Below, one piece after another: positions 1 through 7,645 of a stretch of DNA of 36,637 nt (positions are counted from its first letter, which is position 1; each line of letters starts with the position of its first letter). Below the pieces are notes generated by a model. That model was given only the letters and a program-made list of their open reading frames with translations, made no database searches and was not told where the DNA came from. The translations under genes and the position numbers were made by a program. This DNA is from Comamonadaceae bacterium (lineage in GTDB: Bacteria > Pseudomonadota > Gammaproteobacteria > Burkholderiales > Burkholderiaceae_C): contig CANFJF010000036.1 in NCBI GenBank assembly GCA_947447355.1, forward strand, positions 1-36,637, written 5' to 3'.

Positions 1-174
1 TGACACCGCTTGCACGCAATCCTTGTAGTCTGGCCATCGCGCATGGGCCCGCGCTCTTGGTAACGACAATTCCTCGACATCTCCGGCTTCCAAATTCAAG
101 CGAAGCGAGATCTCCCTTTCCCAATCCGCCATCAGCCTTGAAGACGGCGCAGGAATGTCGACTGTGCTTGACAT
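1..174 (-). CDS. Unidentified protein, N-terminal fragment cut by the left edge
   Basis: An open frame of 58 codons runs from an ATG at 174 off the left edge with no stop. It begins MSSTVDIPAPSS and continues with a charged, probably helical stretch. In-frame GTG and ATG codons lie close together, so the start is uncertain, and only a weak GAGTGA purine stretch precedes it. It follows the cytochrome gene on the same strand after about 80 bases, so it could be the next gene of the sulfite dehydrogenase operon. I do not recognise the family, and it does not look like the start of SoxY. Confidence 0.35.
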   Translation of the reverse strand, partial: MSSTVDIPAPSSRLMADWEREISLRLNLEAGDVEELSLPRARAHARWPDYKDCVQAVS

Positions 175-253
175 TACGACATCACTCACGCTTCGGCTTC
201 GAATGGCATCACCGCTCCAAAAATAGGACGCAATCAATGAGCAGGCCGAATTT

Positions 254-805
254 TTATTTTTTCCCGGACATGTCGACAAAGCCATCTCTGTTGGGCATTT
301 TCACGCTTGGCAGAGTTGCTGCATTCATGACAGCTTCAGGGCCGACGATGCCATTGAGATGGAGCACATAAGCAGTTACCGCATAGACCTCTTCATTGCT
401 CAAGGTCTGGGGTGCTGTGGTCGGCATAGATCGGCGAACGTAGTCAAACAGCGTGGTGGCGTAAGGCCAGTAACTGCCCACCGTGCGGACCGCGGCATTG
501 CCACTCGCCAGCGAGCCGATGCCACCGACCAGCGGATCAGCTGGCTTTCCTGCCCCCTTTTCACCGTGGCAGGACTGGCACTTGGCGGCATAGACCGCAG
601 TGCCTTGCACAACACTGCCGTTGCCTGCGGGTAAGCCTGCACCGCTGGGTGGGATGCTGATGTCTAGCGATGCAACCATCGCCGGGCTGGCAGATTGGCC
701 GAGTTTGGGGCCTTGGGGTGCATGAGCGTTGCCCATGGGCGAGGTCGTGCATGCCACCAAGAATCCGGTGGCAGCGGCCGTTAAAAGTAATTTATGCATA
801 AACAT
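254..805 (-). CDS. Monohaem cytochrome c, SoxD-like partner of sulfite dehydrogenase
   Basis: A 183-residue c-type cytochrome, the likely electron acceptor of the SoxC-like enzyme encoded just upstream. The haem-binding motif CQSCH is at residues 76-80, and a later Met-Pro (RRSMP) is a plausible sixth-ligand Met. The N-terminus is a lipoprotein-type signal: a Lys, a hydrophobic stretch, then LVAC with Cys19 as the lipidated residue, so it is probably anchored facing the periplasm. The open frame extends upstream to 829, but a strong GGAGGTG lies seven bases before the ATG at 805, so that start is chosen. It overlaps the 3' end of the soxC-like gene by 14 bases, which suggests translational coupling. 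Classical SoxD is larger and dihaem; this shorter monohaem form could also be called SorB-like. Confidence 0.82.
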   Translation of the reverse strand: MFMHKLLLTAAATGFLVACTTSPMGNAHAPQGPKLGQSASPAMVASLDISIPPSGAGLPAGNGSVVQGTAVYAAKCQSCHGEKGAGKPADPLVGGIGSLASGNAAVRTVGSYWPYATTLFDYVRRSMPTTAPQTLSNEEVYAVTAYVLHLNGIVGPEAVMNAATLPSVKMPNRDGFVDMSGKK

Positions 806-2051
806 TGTTGACACCTCCATCGGCAGCAACGGCCCATGTCTGAATCATGTTGTTGTGGAAACGATTGGCTGCTGAGTAGGTGGGTGTCCAGGCTGCACGA
901 GAAGGTTGCACGCGGCCTTCGTCATCCGTCGCACGACTTTGTAGCAGCGCCGGTGAGCCAGTCCAATCCCACGGAAATCGAAAACGCACAGCTGCTTTGG
1001 ACTGTGGCTGTCCGTCAAGCTTTGCCTCGCGCCAACTCGCGCCGCCATCGGTCGACACCTCGACCTTGACAATGCGTCCCGCCCCAGACCAAGCCAGTCC
1101 GGAAATTTCATAAAAACCGCGCCCTGGCATCTTCGTGGCGCCAGAGGGATGGGTGATGATCGACTTGACGCCCAGCACAAAAGGAAACTGGTGGGCTTTG
1201 CCATCCGGCAATAAGTTGGTGTACTTGGACGTCTCGTCTTTGGTGTGCGTTGGCTCGTTGGTGACTTTGAGACGGCGCAACCACTTGACGCTCATATTGC
1301 CCTGGTAGCCAGGCAGCAAGAGGCGCATCGGATAACCTTGTTCGGGACGTATGCGTTCACCGTTTTGATACAGCGCCAGCATGGCGTCGCCCAGCCCTTT
1401 GGCCAGCGGGAAGCTGCGACTCATCGCCGCAGCATCACCGCCTTCGGCCAGCAGCCAGGACGCTTGTGGATCGACGCCCGCTTCCTCGAGCAAGATGGAG
1501 AGCGGTATGCCGGTCCATTCAGTGTTGGAAAACAGACCGTGAATAGCTTGGACATTTTGTTGCGGCGCTGCTGGTAAGGTGTTGGCGCCGCTGTTGCCGG
1601 CACACTCGATGAAGTGCACACGGCTCACCATCGGGTAGCGCAACAGATCTTTGACAGAGAACACCAGTGGCTGATTGACCATGCCGTGAAGCGTCAATTC
1701 GTGCTTGTCCGGGTCGATCTTTGGAACGCCATTGTGGTGACGCTCAAAATGCAGACCGCTCGGCGTGATAGAGCCGTTGATTGATTGAAGCGGCGTTCGC
1801 GATGCGCCGGTTCCCGGGGACACTGTCGGGTAACCCGTGCCCCATGCGCGCTGGACTTTTTCTTCGAACTCTGAAGGCTGGCCGTAGCCTTTGGACAGAC
1901 TGCCCGGCTGGTGCATCCATTCGGGTCCATTGACCTGAGCCGACGCGTTTTGCATGGCGGCCATACTGCCCGCAGCGATGGCTCCGGCAGCCTTGGCTCC
2001 TCCCGCTAAAAATTGCCGACGCCCTCGCGTGTCGTGTTTGATGTCGTCCAT
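792..2051 (-). CDS. soxC: Sulfite dehydrogenase, molybdenum subunit, SoxC-like
   Basis: A 419-residue molybdopterin enzyme of the sulfite-oxidase fold, expected to oxidise sulfite or sulfane sulfur in the periplasm and pass electrons to the adjacent cytochrome c. The N-terminus carries a twin-arginine signal (RGRRQFLAGG) followed by an Ala/Gly-rich hydrophobic stretch, as expected for a cofactor-loaded export substrate. The molybdenum-ligating Cys is at about residue 150 in FIECAGNSG. The C-terminal half contains the dimerisation-type domain (VEVSTDGGASWREA). The open frame reaches 2153, but the upstream 34 codons do not fit the family; the ATG at 2051 places the Tat motif close to the N-terminus. 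It is divergent from the Bug gene at 2175. SoxC versus a standalone SorA-type enzyme cannot be settled because the rest of a sox operon is not visible. Confidence 0.85.
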   Translation of the reverse strand: MDDIKHDTRGRRQFLAGGAKAAGAIAAGSMAAMQNASAQVNGPEWMHQPGSLSKGYGQPSEFEEKVQRAWGTGYPTVSPGTGASRTPLQSINGSITPSGLHFERHHNGVPKIDPDKHELTLHGMVNQPLVFSVKDLLRYPMVSRVHFIECAGNSGANTLPAAPQQNVQAIHGLFSNTEWTGIPLSILLEEAGVDPQASWLLAEGGDAAAMSRSFPLAKGLGDAMLALYQNGERIRPEQGYPMRLLLPGYQGNMSVKWLRRLKVTNEPTHTKDETSKYTNLLPDGKAHQFPFVLGVKSIITHPSGATKMPGRGFYEISGLAWSGAGRIVKVEVSTDGGASWREAKLDGQPQSKAAVRFRFPWDWTGSPALLQSRATDDEGRVQPSRAAWTPTYSAANRFHNNMIQTWAVAADGGVNNVYA

Positions 2052-2174
2052 CGCATTCCCGAAAGTTAGTTGAGTGTGTGGCTGTGCTCGAATCCGTGAG
2101 AATAATAAGGCACTCTGCATGGGGGGCATCACTGGGACAAACCCTCTTGGCATGAAGTAGCTACTTCTTATTTA

Positions 2175-3188
2175 ATGGACAACGATAGTTCACAAAGAAG
2201 GCCCTCATTGAAATTTTTTTCACTCCTTAGGTCACTTGGTTTTTCGCTGAGTTTTGCATTGAGTCTGTTCCTCGTCGGACAAAGCGTCCTCGCGCAAACC
2301 AACCCCACTCGCCCGATACGGATTGTTGTGCCTCTTCCTGCGGGAACGGCAACTGACATGGCGGCACGGATGCTCGGCCAGCAGCTGAGTATTTTGTTCA
2401 ACCAGCCCTTTGTTGTTGACAACAAACCCGGTGCCAACGGGACGATTGGTGTCATGGACTTGCTGCGGTCCCCGCCAGATGGGCACACTCTGTTGATCGG
2501 TTCTAACTCACCTTTGGCGACCAACTTTGCGCTGCTCAAGGTCATGCCGTACGACCCCAGGCGCGACTTCACGCCGATTGTGGGCTTTGGCGAGACCATG
2601 CACGTGCTGATGGTCAGGCCCAACTTTCCGGCCAAGAATTTGGCGGAGTTCGTGGCCTACGTGAAGCAGCGGCCAGGCAAAATCAGCGCGGGCGTCACCA
2701 CCTCGTCGACCGAGGTGCAAATTGCAACCCTCAATCAATTGTCGGGAATGGACCTGTTGCCCGTGCCTTACAAAGGTATTCCGGCCACCATCACGGATGT
2801 GATGGGCGGTACGCTGGATGTCACCTTGGTCGACTTGGCTAATGCCATGGCTCAGGCCAAGGGCGGTAACTTGCGTCCGCTGGCAGTGACGTCCATGAAG
2901 CGCAATGCACTGGTGCCTGATTGGCCCTCTATCGCCGAGACGTTCCCTGGCTATGACTTCCCGTCATGGGTGGGCCTTGTCGGGCCGGCTGGCATGGCAA
3001 AGGCGATGGTCGATCGGATCAATGTGGCAACGGCTCAAGTATTGAAACAACCCGCCATGGCGGAAAAACTCGCCACCATGGGCATGACACCGATGCCGAT
3101 GCAGCCTGACCAGTTCAAGACATTTATTGACGCTGAGCTGGTCAAGTGGGTGCGCTTGGCCAAGGACGCCAACGTTCAGCCGCAATGA
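2175..3188 (+). CDS. Bug/TctC-family substrate-binding protein (copy 1)
   Basis: A 337-residue periplasmic binding protein of the Bug (tripartite tricarboxylate transporter receptor) family, which typically binds carboxylates. A long Sec signal peptide ends at SVLAQ near residue 40. The mature part shows family landmarks: IRIVVPLPAG, NKPGANGTIG, PPDGHTLL and PYKG. The usual Gly-Gly of the N-terminal ligand loop reads Gly-Thr here (PAGTATD). No good ribosome site precedes the ATG at 2175; a TTG at 2208 preceded by AAGG is a possible alternative that keeps the signal peptide. Its stop overlaps the ATG of the cupin gene (ATGA), so the two are probably co-translated. No TctA or TctB partner is nearby. 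Confidence 0.88.
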   Translation: MDNDSSQRRPSLKFFSLLRSLGFSLSFALSLFLVGQSVLAQTNPTRPIRIVVPLPAGTATDMAARMLGQQLSILFNQPFVVDNKPGANGTIGVMDLLRSPPDGHTLLIGSNSPLATNFALLKVMPYDPRRDFTPIVGFGETMHVLMVRPNFPAKNLAEFVAYVKQRPGKISAGVTTSSTEVQIATLNQLSGMDLLPVPYKGIPATITDVMGGTLDVTLVDLANAMAQAKGGNLRPLAVTSMKRNALVPDWPSIAETFPGYDFPSWVGLVGPAGMAKAMVDRINVATAQVLKQPAMAEKLATMGMTPMPMQPDQFKTFIDAELVKWVRLAKDANVQPQ

Positions 3189-3958
3189 TCCTGAAGGTTT
3201 CAAAAGAGCAGGCCGCCTTGAGGCGTCAACGTTATGTGAAGCCCAGCGGCGCTGAAACCTTCGTCAGCACCTACATGGGCACCAACGCCATGGAGCTTGC
3301 GGCGCTGGGCCATCCTAAAAACAGCGTTGTAGATCGGGCTGTCACCGCGCCGATGGCCTATCTTGTGGAGCAGTCGCCGAGCAGCACCGTTGAGCCGCAT
3401 TTCCACCAAGTCGATCAGTTTCAGATTTTCATAGGTGGCCGCGGCCACATTGGGACGCATGCGCTGACGGGTGTGACTGTGCATTACTCGGGGGCGCATT
3501 CGCCTTACGGCCCTATCGTGGCTGGTCCAGCGGGCGTGCAGTACATCACCTTGCGCCGCAACTGGAACCCCGGCGCGCAATGGATGTCTGGGGCGGTCGC
3601 GACGCTTCGCGAGATGCCCGGCCGCAAGTACGTGGCATACACCTCAGAGCCCATGAATCGCAGCACTGCGGCGCATGTCAGCGAGCTCAAATGCACCGTG
3701 GTGACGGACGTGATTCCCTCGCAGTCAAATGGTTTGGGCGCCTGGATGGTGCAGGCTGGACCGGGCGCTGCCTTGCAAGGCAACCCGGCGTTGAGCAACG
3801 GACTGTTCTGGTATGTGCTAACGGATGGGCTGCAGTCAGACGATTCGGCGCTGGGGGAGGGGGCCTGTTTTTTCTTTTCCCATGAGGAGCCGTCTTTCGA
3901 ATTCCACGCCGAAGCGCAAGGGGGTGAACTGGTTCGGGTGCAACTTCCCTGGGGTTGA
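3185..3958 (+). CDS. Cupin-like protein of unknown function
   Basis: A 257-residue soluble protein. The open frame extends back to 3146, but the ATG at 3185 overlaps the stop of the preceding Bug gene in ATGA, a strong argument for this start. The segment around residues 71-90 (PHFHQVDQFQIFIGG) matches cupin motif 1, with metal-ligand His72 and His74; the Glu normally found a few residues later is Gln or Asp. A second beta-rich region (FWYVLTDG...FFFSHEEPSFEFHA) could form the other half of the barrel. Cupins include isomerases, dioxygenases and decarboxylases, and the substrate cannot be inferred. Coupling to a carboxylate-binding protein suggests a role in the same catabolic route. Confidence 0.7.
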   Translation: MILKVSKEQAALRRQRYVKPSGAETFVSTYMGTNAMELAALGHPKNSVVDRAVTAPMAYLVEQSPSSTVEPHFHQVDQFQIFIGGRGHIGTHALTGVTVHYSGAHSPYGPIVAGPAGVQYITLRRNWNPGAQWMSGAVATLREMPGRKYVAYTSEPMNRSTAAHVSELKCTVVTDVIPSQSNGLGAWMVQAGPGAALQGNPALSNGLFWYVLTDGLQSDDSALGEGACFFFSHEEPSFEFHAEAQGGELVRVQLPWG

Positions 3959-4013
3959 TGGGGTGTAGCCAATTCCTGGCGTTTACGAGGCAAAAAATAC
4001 CGTAACTTGTAAG

Positions 4014-4027
4014 CATGTCTATACATG
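4014..4027. promoter_or_regulatory. Candidate HutC-type GntR operator
   Basis: The sequence CATGTCTATACATG is a palindrome with 5-base arms CATGT/ACATG. Its core at 4017-4024, GTCTATAC, fits GTxTAxAC, the consensus described for the HutC subfamily of GntR regulators. It lies 52 bases upstream of the acyl-CoA synthetase at 4080. The same cluster encodes a HutC/UTRA-type regulator at 11868. That this regulator binds here is inference. Confidence 0.5.
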
Positions 4028-4079
4028 ATAAAGTTGGGCAGCTTTTATTGACCCTGACGATCACACCACTTTTTACGCC

Positions 4080-5672
4080 ATGGATATGCCTAGCGCTCGC
4101 ACACTTCCGGGTCTCATGGATGAGATGGCTCATCGCTATGGGGGGCGAAATTTCGTCACCGATCACCGGCGCCGGCTGTCATATTCCGAATTCCGCCAAG
4201 AGGTACATGCCGTGGCTAAAGGCCTCTATGCACTCGGCGTGCGCCGCGATGACAAGGTGGCCATTCTGATGGGGAACGATGCGGAGTGGCTCGTTGTTGA
4301 TTTTGCGGTGACATTGCTGGGTGGGGTTTTGGTGGCGGTCAACACGTGGTGGAAGACAAACGAACTCATTCACGCTCTCGCCAGTACCGACAGCTCCGTA
4401 TTGGTGATGGTTGAAAAATACCTCAACAATGACTATGTCGCGCTGCTGGACGACCTGGGTGATCGGTCGATGAGCCTGCCACGTTTAAAACATATCGTGA
4501 CGGCAGACGCCAATCCGCCGATCGGTGCGTCGAGTCTAAGGAGGCTCATTGCTCTAGGGCAACACGTTCCAGATTCGGAAATTCAGGCCCTATCTGAAAA
4601 GGTGGAGCCAAACGACACGGCCTATTTGTTATTCACATCTGGTTCAACTGCGCGATCAAAGGCCGTTCGATTAACCCACCGAGGCAATATCGAGAATCCC
4701 TATGCCATTGGCGAACGAATGCACCTATCAGAGAAGGATCGCATGTTGGTGCCGACCTCCATGTTTTGGAGCTTCAGTTGTGTCAATGCCCTTTTTGCCG
4801 TGATGACACACGGCGGTTCGCTGGTCCTGCTGTTCAGCTATGAAGCGGCGGAGATGCTTCGATTGATTGAGGTCGAGCGCTGTACGGGAGCCTACACGCT
4901 TCCGAACATTGCACTTTCGCTCTATGCCCATCCGGACCGTCATCGACGCGACCTGTCAACTTGGCGAACGGGTATTTGCAGGTGCAACATGGTCACGCGT
5001 TTAGCCGAGATGGGCGTGCACGAGATGATCACTGGCTACGGTTTGACGGAGTGTTACGGGCAAAGCGTTCAGACAGATGCAAAAGATCCGGTCGAGAAAA
5101 AAATTCGCAATGTTGGGCACCCTTTGCCAAACGTAGACATCCGAATCATTGACCCGGTCAATCAATCCATGATCGCTTTGGGGCAACCCGGGGAAATTTG
5201 TTTGCGTGGCTACGTTACGCCGGGCTATTACAACGACTTAGACAGAACAAGTGAAGCGATTGATGCCGACGGCTGGTTCCACACCGGCGATTTTGGCGTG
5301 ATTGAAGAAGACGGAAGCCTTTCTTACAAAGGGCGTTTTAACGAGTTAATCAAGACGGGTGGCATCAACGTATCCCCTGCGGACGTTGAAGAAGTTTTGC
5401 TGTCCTATCCAGATGTGGAGCAGGCTGTGGTCGTCGGTGTTGGCGACAACCTGGGTGATGAAATCGTGGCAGCCATGGTTGTGCAACGTTCCGGTGCGAC
5501 CTTGGATCCCGACGCGCTCATCGCGCACTGTCGACTGACAGCTGCGGCATTCAAGGTACCCCGTTTCGTGCAACTGATGAAGGCCAATGATCTACCCCTC
5601 ACAGACACCGGAAAAATTCATCGGGTCCGCGTGAAGGGAATCCTGACTCAGCGCTACAGAGATCAGTCTTAA
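4080..5672 (+). CDS. AMP-forming acyl-CoA synthetase (ligase 1)
   Basis: A 530-residue member of the ANL adenylating superfamily, expected to activate a carboxylic acid to its CoA thioester via an acyl-AMP. Motifs in order: phosphate-binding loop TSGSTARSK at 186-194, GYGLTE at 319-324, DGWFHTGDFG at 397-406, the hinge region GRFNELIKTGG, and DTGK with the C-terminal catalytic Lys512. The phosphate loop departs from the usual TSG[ST]TGxPKG: Gly is Ala, Pro is Ser and the last Gly is Ala. No clear ribosome site precedes the ATG at 4080, and Met3 is an alternative. It lies 121 bases after the cupin gene, with a candidate operator between them, so it may begin its own transcript. Confidence 0.88.
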   Translation: MDMPSARTLPGLMDEMAHRYGGRNFVTDHRRRLSYSEFRQEVHAVAKGLYALGVRRDDKVAILMGNDAEWLVVDFAVTLLGGVLVAVNTWWKTNELIHALASTDSSVLVMVEKYLNNDYVALLDDLGDRSMSLPRLKHIVTADANPPIGASSLRRLIALGQHVPDSEIQALSEKVEPNDTAYLLFTSGSTARSKAVRLTHRGNIENPYAIGERMHLSEKDRMLVPTSMFWSFSCVNALFAVMTHGGSLVLLFSYEAAEMLRLIEVERCTGAYTLPNIALSLYAHPDRHRRDLSTWRTGICRCNMVTRLAEMGVHEMITGYGLTECYGQSVQTDAKDPVEKKIRNVGHPLPNVDIRIIDPVNQSMIALGQPGEICLRGYVTPGYYNDLDRTSEAIDADGWFHTGDFGVIEEDGSLSYKGRFNELIKTGGINVSPADVEEVLLSYPDVEQAVVVGVGDNLGDEIVAAMVVQRSGATLDPDALIAHCRLTAAAFKVPRFVQLMKANDLPLTDTGKIHRVRVKGILTQRYRDQS

Positions 5673-5709
5673 ATCCCCTGCAGATCTAAATCCGACAATC
5701 AGGAAAAAC

Positions 5710-6681
5710 ATGCTCACCAGACGTCAGACCCTCGCTGCCATCGCCGCCAGTTCAACTTCTGTTTTGACAGCCCCGACTTTTGCTCAGACTTACCCGCTGA
5801 GGCCGATCAAGGTGATCGTTCCCTGGCCGGCGGGCGGCAATGCCGACGTTACTATTCGGCCGTTGCTTAACCGAATGTCACAGGTTTTAGCACAGCCCAT
5901 CGTCGTTGAAAACCGCGCTGGCGCTACTGGTCAAGTTGGAAGTGCCATCGCGGCGCGTGCGGTACCCGACGGCTACAGCCTGTTGCAGCTTTCATCGTCG
6001 ACTGTGCTCAATTCAGTCCTGTCGTCAGACCGAACGGTCGATCTTCTGCGTGATTTTGAACCCATCGGATTAGCGGCCTCTACGCCGATGGTCCTCGAGG
6101 TACACCCTTCGGTTCCAGCTCGGACGCTGGTTGAATTGATTGACTATGTGCGGGCTAATCCAGGCAAGCTTTCATATGCATCTGGAGGCATCGGTACCAC
6201 GGCGCATCTGCTGTCGGAGCTATTGAAACTCAAGACGGGCCTAGACATCACCCACGTGCCCTACCAAGGTGGTGCCCCTGCGGTCGCGGATTTGATGGGC
6301 GGGCACGTCAGTATGTACTTTGACGTGCTACCAACAGCATTGCCGATGGCAAAAAATGGGCGTGTGCGAATTTTGGGAATTGCCGCGCCTCGTCGATCCC
6401 CGATGTTGCCTGACGCTCCCACCTTTGCCGAGATGGGCTTTGCCGATATCGAGGGCTCAGTTTGGGTGGCCATGATGGCTCCTAAGGGAACGCCTGTGTC
6501 GGTCATCGCACGGCTCAATGAAGCGATGTCGATCGCCATCGCTGACCCGTCTGTGCGGCAGCGACTGGACGCCATAGGGGCGGTACCCGAACAGGGCACG
6601 CCGGCGGGTTTGGCTGCACTCATCCGCAAGGAGTCAGAGAAGTGGGCTGACGTCGTGAACCGTTCAAAAATCAAGGGGTGA
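5710..6681 (+). CDS. Bug/TctC-family substrate-binding protein (copy 2)
   Basis: A 323-residue periplasmic receptor for a carboxylate-type ligand. The N-terminus (LTRRQTLAAIAASS) has a twin-Arg start, so export may be by Tat rather than Sec; cleavage is likely after TFAQ. Family landmarks are IKVIVPWPAGGNADV, VVENRAGATGQVG, HVPYQGG and a C-terminal SEKWADVV. An AGGAA ribosome site stands about six bases before the ATG. It follows the acyl-CoA synthetase by 37 bases and precedes the cyclase-family gene by four bases, so all three are probably on one transcript. Confidence 0.88.
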   Translation: MLTRRQTLAAIAASSTSVLTAPTFAQTYPLRPIKVIVPWPAGGNADVTIRPLLNRMSQVLAQPIVVENRAGATGQVGSAIAARAVPDGYSLLQLSSSTVLNSVLSSDRTVDLLRDFEPIGLAASTPMVLEVHPSVPARTLVELIDYVRANPGKLSYASGGIGTTAHLLSELLKLKTGLDITHVPYQGGAPAVADLMGGHVSMYFDVLPTALPMAKNGRVRILGIAAPRRSPMLPDAPTFAEMGFADIEGSVWVAMMAPKGTPVSVIARLNEAMSIAIADPSVRQRLDAIGAVPEQGTPAGLAALIRKESEKWADVVNRSKIKG

Positions 6682-6685
6682 AAAC

Positions 6686-7645
6686 ATGAGTTGTTGTGAT
6701 CATGAAGATGAGGGGATAGCTGTCATATCGACACATTCTCCCGCGCCGCTAGCGAGCGATGGCATGGCGACTCGCCACTGGGGCCGATGGGGAGCTGATG
6801 ATCAGCGCGGTTCGGCTAACTTGATAGATGCGGATTGTGTGCGCGATGGTGCGTCGTTGGTGCGCTCTGGCCAAGTGTTCAGCCTAGCGCTACAGGTCGA
6901 TGCAAAGAATGTTCCGGTGACACCTGGGCGGGCACCGCCACAGCATTTCATGCGTACCGACGGGGGTGACTATGCCGCCGGACTCAAACGTGGTGATGGT
7001 TTCCAAACAACCGATGACGTTATTTCAATGCCGGTTCATGCCGGCACACACATTGACGCGCTGTGCCACGTCGCTGACGCTGACTTCCTTTACAACGGCT
7101 ATCCACTCTCGAGCGTGCGCTCGGCCGGTGCGAAGGTGTTGGGTATTGAGCATCTACGGTCTCTGTGTAGCCGGGGTGTTCTGCTCGACCTGTGCGCATT
7201 GCACGGCGTGCCCTTTCTTCCGAAGGGAACCGTGATCACGCCTCAGGACTTGGAGGCTTGCGAGACGCGTCAAGATGTCAAGGTGACGTCAGGAACCGTC
7301 CTATTGATACACACGGGTTGGCTAGGCGCTTTGAAAACGCTGGGAACAACTGAGTTCTTGTCCGGAGAACCTGGCATCGGGATGGACGCAGCGCGCTGGA
7401 TTGTGGAGAGAGGCGTCCCGGCAGTCGGTGCCGACAACTTTGCCGTTGAAGTCATTCCGACCGAAAATCGCGGCGCCGCGCCAGTGCATCGTGCTTTGAT
7501 TCGGGGCTGCGGCGTCTACCTCATGGAAATGCTAGTGCTCAGCGAACTGGCTGCGGCCGGTGTTCATGAGTTCATGTTTGTCGCCGCGCCATTGCCGATC
7601 ACCGGCGCGACGGGAAGCCCGATCAATCCTCTGGCCATCGCATGA
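6686..7645 (+). CDS. Cyclase / kynurenine-formamidase-like hydrolase
   Basis: A 319-residue protein of the putative-cyclase family, metal-dependent hydrolases related to kynurenine formamidase and isatin hydrolase. The metal motif HxGTHxDxxxH is intact at residues 118-128 (HAGTHIDALCH), with the usual Pro replaced by Leu. The N-terminal RHWGRWGADDQRGSANLI segment is typical of the larger proteins in this family. An AAGGGGTGA ribosome site precedes the ATG by four bases. Its stop overlaps the ATG of the thiolase-like gene. It probably opens a ring, amide or lactone-like bond in the pathway; the substrate is unknown. Confidence 0.83.
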   Translation: MSCCDHEDEGIAVISTHSPAPLASDGMATRHWGRWGADDQRGSANLIDADCVRDGASLVRSGQVFSLALQVDAKNVPVTPGRAPPQHFMRTDGGDYAAGLKRGDGFQTTDDVISMPVHAGTHIDALCHVADADFLYNGYPLSSVRSAGAKVLGIEHLRSLCSRGVLLDLCALHGVPFLPKGTVITPQDLEACETRQDVKVTSGTVLLIHTGWLGALKTLGTTEFLSGEPGIGMDAARWIVERGVPAVGADNFAVEVIPTENRGAAPVHRALIRGCGVYLMEMLVLSELAAAGVHEFMFVAAPLPITGATGSPINPLAIA

